From assembly GCA_028277325.1 (NCBI GenBank), contig JANQGL010000087.1:1-10781 (forward strand): a stretch of 10,781 nt of DNA. Direction: 5' to 3'. Source of the DNA: Magnetospira sp. (GTDB lineage: Bacteria > Pseudomonadota > Alphaproteobacteria > Rhodospirillales > Magnetospiraceae). The notes under the pieces are model-generated. The model did not search any database and was not told where the DNA came from. It worked only from the letters and a program-made list of their open reading frames with translations. The position numbers and the translations under genes are program-made. Positions 1 through 5,291 of this stretch are shown here, one piece after another. The stretch's first letter is position 1, and every line of letters begins with the position of its first letter.

Positions 1-221
1 AGGTCCAACTGCTCGATGTCGGTCCTCAGGATCACCTCGAACCCCAACTCGCGCAGCTTGGCCGCCATGTCGCGGGCGTCCTTCGCCGCGTTGTTCAGGT
101 CCGGCAGGGTCGCATAGGCGTCGTTGCCGATCACCAGCGCGACCCGCTTCGCGGCCGGGGCCGGCATCCCGACCGCCAGCCCCGCCACCAGCACCACCAC
201 GCCGATCCATGTTCCGCGCAT
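1..221 (-). CDS. Secreted caspase-like (peptidase C14) protein, N-terminal part only
   Basis: The gene starts at the ATG at 221-219 and runs off the left edge, so 73 codons are visible. A GGGAGG ribosome binding site lies about 7 bases before the ATG. The first ~24 residues form a signal peptide (hydrophobic VVVLVAGLAVG, then an APAA cleavage region). The mature part begins with KRVALVIGNDAY, then LNNAAKDARDMAAKL and LRELGFEV; this is the conserved opening of bacterial caspase-fold (C14, metacaspase-like) domains, covering the first beta strand and helix. The catalytic His and Cys would lie beyond the window, so activity cannot be judged. Known family members are cysteine proteases, often fused to or encoded near FGE-sulfatase or repeat domains; one such FGE-like protein lies upstream here. 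The signal peptide places it in the periplasm or at the surface. Family call is firm; function is not. Confidence 0.82.
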   Translation of the reverse strand, partial: MRGTWIGVVVLVAGLAVGMPAPAAKRVALVIGNDAYATLPDLNNAAKDARDMAAKLRELGFEVILRTDIEQLD

Positions 222-273
222 GACCCGTCCCTCCCGACGACGACGCCTCCGACGGCAAAAAGCCTCTTGATCA

Positions 274-302
274 ACTATGCACGGGTCGGGCGCGTTTTTC
301 AA
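274..302 (-). promoter_or_regulatory. Sigma-70-like promoter of the caspase-like gene
   Basis: On the minus strand a -35 box TTGAAA (302-297, 5 of 6 to consensus) is followed after exactly 17 bases by CATAGT (279-274, 4 of 6). Transcription would begin near 267, leaving a leader of about 45 bases before the ATG at 221. This suggests that the caspase-like gene can be transcribed on its own and not only by read-through from the lipoprotein genes upstream. Not experimentally shown. Confidence 0.5.
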
Positions 303-335
303 ACGATGACTCCGAAGCGTGGCGGCGGCCGGGCC

Positions 336-511
336 TTGCGCCGCCGATCCGTCTGCCTATAATGCGCGGTATCTTGCCGGGAGGTTTGATCGGACATGCC
401 GCAGGACGCGCCCCTGGTCGTCGTGGACCCGAGATGACGGCTCTCGTGCGGCGCGGCGCCGCCTCGGTCACGGCGGACGGATTGACCCGCCCCGGGCGCG
501 TCAGCCGTTGA
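336..511 (+). other. Plus-strand promoter-like site with two overlapping mini-ORFs in the 222-500 gap
   Basis: Inside the otherwise gene-free 222-500 gap the plus strand has TTGCGC (336-341), a 16-base spacer and a perfect TATAAT (358-363). Next come GGGAGG (379-384) and an ATG at 396 opening a 13-codon frame (396-437, MPQDAPLVVVDPR). Its stop overlaps the next ATG as ATGA (434-437), opening a 25-codon frame that ends at 511, just past the stop of the opposing lipoprotein gene. The arrangement could be a truncated gene remnant, a leader peptide pair, or chance. The GGGAGG-to-ATG spacing (11) is long. No T-tract terminator was found in the gap. Low confidence. Confidence 0.15.
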
Positions 512-1562
512 TGTAGCCGGCCAGCCTGGTCCTCACGACCGCCTTGAGAACGCCGCCGTGCGACCGCGGGGAGAGGTCGTGGCGGGCCAGGAACGCGTGG
601 ATCGCGGATTGCGTCTGCGGCCCGGTCAGGCCGTCGATCGCCCCCGGATAGTCGCCTTCGGACCGCAGGCAGTATTGCAGTTCGGCCAGGGTCCGCCGCT
701 CGCCTTCCCATTGGTCGAGGACCCGGCGATCGGCCCCGCACAGGACCTCGAGAACCCCCGGCGCGATCGACGGGGACGTCTCGAGATCCCGATAGGCCGC
801 GAAGTAAAACCGGTTCCGGTCGTGCGGACGCCCGAAGATATGGCAGCTCGCCGACACGTAGGCGGCGCGCGACGACGTCATGAGGTTGCGTTTCCAGCTT
901 GCGTCGCTGTTCCGATGGTGCCGGCAGTGATCGGGCGGAAGCCCCGCGTCGCGCAGAAGGATGGCGATGATCTCCGGGTTCGACCGGCCCCGATACAGAT
1001 AGCGGTACTGCGCATAGGCCGCCCAGCCTTCGTAGGTGCTGATCGGCAGGTTCAGGAAGGCGTCGGTCTGGAAATAGGCGTGAAACAACTCGTGCACCAC
1101 GAAATGGTGTTCCGATTCCACGAAATTCAGCGATGACAGACGCACCTCGCGCCGCCCCGGTGTCACTCTCACCGTGGCGTGCTTCGGCAGTTCGGGATCG
1201 ATCAAAACGGCCATCGGCCGGTCGGTGACCGCCGGCGGCCCGAAATCGCGGACCAAATCGTCCAGCAACCGGGTCACCACCGACCGCGCGGTGGCCTCCG
1301 ACAGATCGGTATGCTCGACCTTGAATGTCGCCCGCGCCACCGGATCTCCGACGGCGACCCGTGGCTTCGTCGGTTGCGGCGCCGAAACCGTCGACGGCGC
1401 GGCCCGTTCCGGTCGGGCCGGCGGCAGATCCGCCACGCGCTCGGGCCGTGGATAGGTGGCCGAGACCGGCGGCTCCAACGGCGTGCAGGCCAGCAAGACC
1501 GCGCCCAGGGCAAGCGTCGCGACCACGCGAAACGGCAAGTTGAGCAAACGCGGCACCGTCAT
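501..1562 (-). CDS. Lipoprotein with HExxH metallopeptidase motif and C-terminal peptidoglycan-binding-like domain
   Basis: The protein has 353 residues. The start at 1562 is fixed by AGGAGG six bases upstream. Residues 12-26 form a lipoprotein signal ending in the lipobox LLAC (Cys26). Thr-Pro follow with no Asp at +2, so outer-membrane sorting is likely. A proline-rich linker spans about 28-70. The central domain carries HELFH (157-161), and an acidic residue follows in YEGW (Glu178), the HExxH plus downstream Glu arrangement of gluzincin-type zinc peptidases. Cysteines at 213, 240, 275 and 298 could form disulfides. Residues ~293-346 (LAELQYCLRSEGDYPGAIDG, then LTGPQTQSAIHAF) match the peptidoglycan-binding (PG_binding_1-like) helical repeat. 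The likely role is an envelope-anchored protease near the cell wall. It lies 19 bases downstream of another lipoprotein gene and is probably the last gene of that operon. Substrate unknown; the peptidase assignment rests on the motif. Confidence 0.85.
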   Translation of the reverse strand: MTVPRLLNLPFRVVATLALGAVLLACTPLEPPVSATYPRPERVADLPPARPERAAPSTVSAPQPTKPRVAVGDPVARATFKVEHTDLSEATARSVVTRLLDDLVRDFGPPAVTDRPMAVLIDPELPKHATVRVTPGRREVRLSSLNFVESEHHFVVHELFHAYFQTDAFLNLPISTYEGWAAYAQYRYLYRGRSNPEIIAILLRDAGLPPDHCRHHRNSDASWKRNLMTSSRAAYVSASCHIFGRPHDRNRFYFAAYRDLETSPSIAPGVLEVLCGADRRVLDQWEGERRTLAELQYCLRSEGDYPGAIDGLTGPQTQSAIHAFLARHDLSPRSHGGVLKAVVRTRLAGYING

Positions 1563-1581
1563 CGAAAGCCTCCTGTCGATC

Positions 1582-2313
1582 CTATGAAATCGGCCGCACG
1601 CGCAGCTTCAGGATCACCCGGTATCGCCCCTCGTCCGGCGGCATGAATCCCCGCCACTCGTGCGAGGGATACATCGGGGACCGGAACACGCCGAGCACCC
1701 CGTCGTCGGTCGGTTCGTAGCGATCCAGTTCCAGCGCCGGCACCGGAGGGGACTCGGAGGCGATCCGCATGCCCGAGGGGATGCGTTTTCGCACCCCTTG
1801 CGAGAACACGACCTTGACGTCGACCCACAGGGTCAGTTGTTGCGGCGGGTGGGTGATGTCCCGGCATCCCTCGCCGGGCCGCCCCATGGGGCAGGGCAAC
1901 AGCCGTTTCGCGGCGGTGACGGTCAGGCTGCCGTCGCGCATGGACGGAACCTCCACCCAATACACGAAGGGGTATTTTTCCCGCGGCAAGGGGATCAGTT
2001 CCACGAGGATCCCGTCCCGCTCGGGGGTTGAATAGACCCGCCCCCGGGTGAACCGCATGGGACCGACCTTGGCCTCGTCCATGACCCGATGGCTGGCGAT
2101 CCGATGGCTGCGGACGCGCACGTTCACGTCGAAGTCATCCGGCGGCACGAAGGGCGGTGCCGCCTGTGGCCTTGGTCGAATGACGTGCACGGTCTTGGCG
2201 GGGGATCGATCCGGCGAACGCTTGTTCGCGCAGGCCGCGACCTGCACGCACAGGATCAGGCACGCGAGCACCGCGATCGCGCGCCCGACGCCGATGTTCG
2301 GGAACGGACTCAA
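1582..2313 (-). CDS. Lipoprotein of unknown function
   Basis: The protein has 243 residues, and I do not recognise the family. Residues 11-28 are a lipoprotein signal with lipobox VAAC (Cys28), followed by Ala-Asn, which suggests outer-membrane targeting. A basic and proline-rich stretch (~31-58) precedes a compact domain rich in beta-forming residues, for example VNVRVRSHRIASHRV, YPFVYWVEVPSM, LTLWVDVKVVF and YRVILKLRVRP. Two Cys (~137 and ~146) flank PMGRPGEG and could form a disulfide. The start codon appears to be TTG (2313-2311) with no good Shine-Dalgarno. It follows the stop of the small membrane protein gene by 15 bases in the same frame, so translational coupling is likely. A GTG at codon 15 would leave too short a signal. 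Gene reality is well supported by the lipobox and the tight spacing; function is unknown. Confidence 0.83.
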   Translation of the reverse strand: MSPFPNIGVGRAIAVLACLILCVQVAACANKRSPDRSPAKTVHVIRPRPQAAPPFVPPDDFDVNVRVRSHRIASHRVMDEAKVGPMRFTRGRVYSTPERDGILVELIPLPREKYPFVYWVEVPSMRDGSLTVTAAKRLLPCPMGRPGEGCRDITHPPQQLTLWVDVKVVFSQGVRKRIPSGMRIASESPPVPALELDRYEPTDDGVLGVFRSPMYPSHEWRGFMPPDEGRYRVILKLRVRPIS

Positions 2314-2328
2314 GGGCTGAACGGAGGC

Positions 2329-2547
2329 TTAGTAGCCTCCGCCTCCGCCCCGCACCTTGCGGTCGTCCGGCGCCTCGTAATCGTCGGCCTGGACCGACGT
2401 TCCGTCGAGGTTGCCGATGGTGGACGCCGGTGGGGGCGCCTCGACCTGCTTGGTCTCGAAGGAAGGCTGATTGGTCGTCGTCACGACAACCAAGATAACC
2501 AAGATCACGACCGCGACAGCCGCAATTGCCGGAACGATACCCTTCAT
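2329..2547 (-). CDS. Small single-pass membrane protein with glycine-rich C-terminus
   Basis: The protein has 72 residues. AAGGAGG eight bases upstream selects the ATG at 2547. A longer in-frame start at 2625 would overlap the upstream gene and has no such site. Residues ~5-24 are a strongly hydrophobic helix (IVPAIAAVAVVILVILVVV). A short polar tail follows (TTTNQPSFETKQVEAPPP), then an acidic segment (LDGTSVQADDYEAPDD) and a terminal RGGGGGY. There is no lipobox and no clear signal peptidase site, so it is probably an inner-membrane protein with the tail in the periplasm. It lies 40 bases after the FGE-like gene and 15 before the lipoprotein gene, which suggests a subunit or adaptor of the same module. 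No family recognised. Confidence 0.72.
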   Translation of the reverse strand: MKGIVPAIAAVAVVILVILVVVTTTNQPSFETKQVEAPPPASTIGNLDGTSVQADDYEAPDDRKVRGGGGGY

Positions 2548-2587
2548 TTCCTGATCCTCCTTGCCGAAGTGCAATTCAAGCCCGTAT

Positions 2588-4153
2588 TCAGTAGGCGTCT
2601 TCCAGCGCGACCCGGAACCCGACATTAGCGATGCGGTAGGTCGCGGGCAGGCTGAGCTTTTCGTCGATCCCCAGGTACCTCAGCGGCGTATCCCACCCGC
2701 CGCCACGCATGATCCGGTTGCCGCACTCCTTCTTCCCGTGCGCGTCATGCCAGCAGTCGGTCGTCCACTCCCAGACGTTTCCGTGCAGATCATGAAACCC
2801 GAGGCGATTGGGATCGAACGCCCCGACCTCGGCCAGCGTGCTCACGCCGTCGTAGCAATCGGCGCAATTGGCCAGGCGTTGGCGCGGCCGATTTCCCCAG
2901 GCGAATCGCGACATGTTCCCGCCGCGTGCCGCGAAGGCCCATTCCTCGCCGCGCGGCAGTCGAAAGGCTTTTCCGGTCCGCTTGGTCAACCAGCGGACAT
3001 AGGCGCGCGCGTCCTCGTAGCTGATGCAGACCGCCGGCAACCTGGCGTCGGTCCCGAACGGGTTGCGGTCCCATCGCAGCCGGGGATTCCAGGTCAGGGA
3101 CGCGCCGCGCACCTCGAAGCATCCGCGCATGTCGCGCCCGCTGTGGCGCGCGAAGGCCGCGAACTCGCCACGCGTGACCTCGTAGCGACCGACCGCCAGT
3201 CCGGCGTAAAGCGACCCGCCCGGGAACGCGATCATCTCGGGGCAATCGTCACAGGGCTTGATGGTCCGCGTTTCGAGCGGCGCCACGTCGCCACCGGGCG
3301 GCAGGCTGGCCAGGGTGACCGTCCCGCCCCAAAAGACCCTCGTCCCGTCGTGACCGGTGAGCAACAGCTCCAAGGCAACCCGATCGCCGTTGACGGTGTA
3401 GTGCCCGGACAGCCGGTGGACGCCCGGACCCGACGCCCCGGAGTGCGGACCCACGACATCGATCCCGGCCCCGGTGATCGCCTCCCGGGCGCTCGCCAGA
3501 CCGGAAACACCGGACGCCGCCATGGCCTCCGCCGTCTCCCGCGCCAATCTGGCCCCGAGCGTGGTCCGCCCGCCGGTGTCCGCGTGCACGATGTCGCCGA
3601 CCACGATCACCCGCATGTCGTCGACCCGCCGGCGGAATGTCGCCACCGCGTCGGCCCGGGCCGCCGACCAGCTCACCGCCGGCGTTTCCCGGCCGGAGAT
3701 GTCGACCGCCTGCGGCCGGGTCGCCGCGAGCTGCGCCTTGCTGCGCACCGACAAGGCCTTGTAGGTGAGGGTCGTCCCCTGGCCCCGCCGGTGGAACGTG
3801 CCGACGATGACCACATGCACCCGCATGGACTCGGCGATTTCAGTGGCCGCCCCCTCCGACAGCGACCACAAAACGCCGGCGTTCTCCCAAGAGACGAGTT
3901 CGATGTTTCGGCCGCCGTGCCGTGACAGGGCGTCGTAAAGATCCGAATTCAGTCGCCGCGCCGCATCCGGGGCGATCGGAAGGTGCACCTGAGGAAACGG
4001 ATTGATCGCCACCCGGCTTCCCTGGGGAATCGCCGCAATGAGTTGCCGCGCGAAGCGGTCAAAATCGGGCTCGGCCTGCACCCATCGCGGCAGCGCCGCC
4101 ACCAAGACCGCAACCGTCATGCCGATGACCCCGCCGCGCATGCAAGCCCACAT
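2588..4153 (-). CDS. Exported FGE-sulfatase (SUMF1/EgtB/PvdO-like) domain protein, probably non-catalytic
   Basis: Read from the ATG at 4153 the protein has 521 residues. A GTG at 4186 and ATGs at 4141 and 4120 are also possible, and no start has a strong ribosome site. Residues ~8-27 are a signal peptide (VIGMTVAVLVAALPRWVQA). Residues ~45-135 (GSRVAINPFPQ, LNSDLYDALSRHGG, HVVIVGTF) resemble the CsgG/FlgO-type envelope fold. A similar pattern recurs at ~180-285 (VIVVGDIV, LSGHYTVNGDRVALELLL), suggesting a tandem copy. An FGE-sulfatase domain fills ~299-517: CDDCPEM, GRYEVTRGEF, AYVRWLTKRTGKAFRLPRGE, GFHDLHGNVWEW (452-463), RIMRGGGW and NVGFRVA. The active-site cysteine pair of true formylglycine-generating enzymes is absent between RGGGW and GFRVA, so a binding or scaffold role is more likely. 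Paired cysteines fit periplasmic disulfides. It is the first gene of the minus-strand cluster. The domain call is firm; the CsgG/FlgO comparison is tentative. Confidence 0.9.
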   Translation of the reverse strand: MWACMRGGVIGMTVAVLVAALPRWVQAEPDFDRFARQLIAAIPQGSRVAINPFPQVHLPIAPDAARRLNSDLYDALSRHGGRNIELVSWENAGVLWSLSEGAATEIAESMRVHVVIVGTFHRRGQGTTLTYKALSVRSKAQLAATRPQAVDISGRETPAVSWSAARADAVATFRRRVDDMRVIVVGDIVHADTGGRTTLGARLARETAEAMAASGVSGLASAREAITGAGIDVVGPHSGASGPGVHRLSGHYTVNGDRVALELLLTGHDGTRVFWGGTVTLASLPPGGDVAPLETRTIKPCDDCPEMIAFPGGSLYAGLAVGRYEVTRGEFAAFARHSGRDMRGCFEVRGASLTWNPRLRWDRNPFGTDARLPAVCISYEDARAYVRWLTKRTGKAFRLPRGEEWAFAARGGNMSRFAWGNRPRQRLANCADCYDGVSTLAEVGAFDPNRLGFHDLHGNVWEWTTDCWHDAHGKKECGNRIMRGGGWDTPLRYLGIDEKLSLPATYRIANVGFRVALEDAY

Positions 4154-4217
4154 CGACCCCGTTCCACCCAGCCAAGCACCGATCACTCATAACGCTGAAT
4201 CAATGTGCGATACAGTC

Positions 4218-4236
4218 GTATTATGCTCGATAATAC
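4218..4236. promoter_or_regulatory. Perfect 7-5-7 palindrome in the promoter region of the envelope cluster
   Basis: GTATTAT (4218-4224), a 5-base spacer and ATAATAC (4230-4236) form a perfect inverted repeat upstream of the FGE-like gene. On the minus strand both arms contain -10-like hexamers (TATTAT and CATAAT), each five of six to consensus, with only weak -35 matches upstream. The site could be an operator overlapping a promoter. It lies 32 bases before the GTG and 65 before the ATG candidate start. No regulator gene for it is seen in the window. Confidence 0.35.
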
Positions 4237-4256
4237 CCGCTTCCCAGAGAAGATTC

Positions 4257-4421
4257 CAGTGTCCCGAATCCGAAGTTCGGAGCATTATACGGCAGGCGCT
4301 TTCGAACTTCGGGTTCGATAAGGACACCAGGTAACGTCTTGAGTCTAGCGTGGTTTCGGAGTCGAAGTTCGCCATGGACTCTGCTCCGAATACTATCGCG
4401 AACTTCGAACCCACCACACTA
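4257..4421 (+). repeat. 165-bp double-hairpin element, copy 1 (MITE-like)
   Basis: This is one of two direct copies of a 165-bp sequence; the other is at 6551-6715. By eye they differ at about 23 positions with no gaps, so about 86% identity. It comprises two palindromic units (about 4256-4330 and 4345-4422) separated by 14 bases. The arms of the first unit pair AGTGTCC with GGACAC and ATCCGAAGTTCG with CGAACTTCGGGT. The arms of the second pair around CGAAGTTCGC and GCGAACTTCG. The outermost ends are CAGTGT and ACACTA. Compared with copy 2, the CTAG boundary of the first unit is changed to CCAG at both ends. No transposase is encoded. It lies between the divergent-free ends of the FGE-like gene (its 5' side) and the response regulator gene (its 3' side). 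Confidence 0.85.
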
Positions 4422-4497
4422 CAGCGGATTCACGCGTTCAATTGGATCGATCGAGGCGTTTGACTCCCAAGGCGCGTTCCCAAGGAGACTTCACAAC

Positions 4498-4962
4498 TCA
4501 GGCCTCCGAGCAGGCCTCGGGCAAAACCGCGGCCTCGAACCAGAACGCCTCCAGGGAGCGCATCTTTTCCATGAACACGGTGAACTCCGGAGGTTTCACC
4601 ACATAGGCGTTGGCGCCATGGCGATAGCATTCCTCGATGTCCTCGGGGGCCGAGGAGGTGGTCAGGGCGATCACCGGAATGCTGGAAAAACATTCTTCCT
4701 TCGACAGTTCGACGAGCACTTCCCGGCCGTCCATGCGCGGCATGTTGAGATCGAGCAGAATGAGGTGCGGCCGCGGACGGTCGGCGTAGTCCCCTTCGCG
4801 GCGCAGGTAGGCCATCGCCTCCTCGCCGTTGGTCACATGCTCGACCCGACACGGGACCGATCCGCCGCGAAACGCCTCCTGGGTGAGTCGCGCGTCCCCG
4901 GGGTTGTCTTCCACAAGCAGGATCAACACCGTGTTTTCGCTTTCGACAAGGTTTCGACGCAA
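4498..4962 (-). CDS. Single-domain response regulator, Rcp1-like
   Basis: The protein has 154 residues and contains only a receiver domain. Visible landmarks are the acidic pair in LLVEDNPGDA (Glu18, Asp19), the phospho-acceptor Asp71 in LILLDLNMPRMDG, the switch Thr in ALTTSS (about 101-102), and Lys123 in AYVVKP. The tail SLEAFWFEAAVLP matches the Rcp1 subfamily, which receives phosphate from phytochrome-like or other hybrid histidine kinases and passes it on by protein contact. No DNA-binding or enzymatic output domain is present. The start is a TTG at 4962 with GGGAG six bases upstream; no ATG lies before the receiver motif. No kinase gene is adjacent, so it is an orphan here. It is separated from the FGE-like gene by a MITE-like repeat, and prfB lies on its other side in the opposite direction. 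Confidence 0.88.
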   Translation of the reverse strand: MRRNLVESENTVLILLVEDNPGDARLTQEAFRGGSVPCRVEHVTNGEEAMAYLRREGDYADRPRPHLILLDLNMPRMDGREVLVELSKEECFSSIPVIALTTSSAPEDIEECYRHGANAYVVKPPEFTVFMEKMRSLEAFWFEAAVLPEACSEA

Positions 4963-5285
4963 TCACGTCTCCCGGGATACATGGCAATCTCGTGCTTTTG
5001 ACACCCCACACCTAAATCGAAAAATCCAAGTGGAGTGCTGTTACTTAACAAGCAAATCTCCTATAAGAAAAGATTATAAATTGAAATTCTTTTAAACAAA
5101 CGCAGCCTTCTCTTCCACGACGCCGGTGAAACGAATCATGCCCGAGTTGGCAGCGCAAATCAATCGGACTCTTGATCGGAAACGGGTTCCCTGGTTACTA
5201 ATGACCTTCCCGAAACACCTTCCGCGGTCTTCCCGTCGAATTCCGCTCACGATCCGGGGGATCGGATCCCAAGGGAAATTGGAGA
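4963..5285. other. Intergenic region with AT-rich patch between response regulator gene and prfB
   Basis: No gene is supported in these 323 bases between two divergent genes. Positions ~5030-5105 are strikingly AT-rich against the GC-rich surroundings. On the minus strand they contain a perfect TATAAT (5078-5073), a candidate -10 for the response regulator gene with no good -35 and a leader of about 100 bases. On the plus strand TTGATC (5172-5177) is followed after 17 bases by TTACTA (5195-5200), a weak candidate promoter for prfB. Neither is conclusive. Confidence 0.4.
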
Positions 5286-5291
5286 ATGCCC

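Noticed and set aside
459..476. Terminator after the metallopeptidase lipoprotein gene
   Set aside because: CCGCC and GGCGG can pair around eight bases, but five GC pairs without a T-tract are expected by chance at this GC content.
2561..3925. Long plus-strand reading frame of 454 codons opposite the FGE-like gene
   Set aside because: It is antisense to a gene with clear FGE domain motifs, has no family resemblance, and its Arg/Pro/Gly-rich composition is typical of GC-driven shadow frames.
4421..4497. Terminator after the response regulator gene
   Set aside because: Two CCCAAGG direct repeats and a short CTCC/GGAG pairing are present, but the stem is weak and no T-tract follows.
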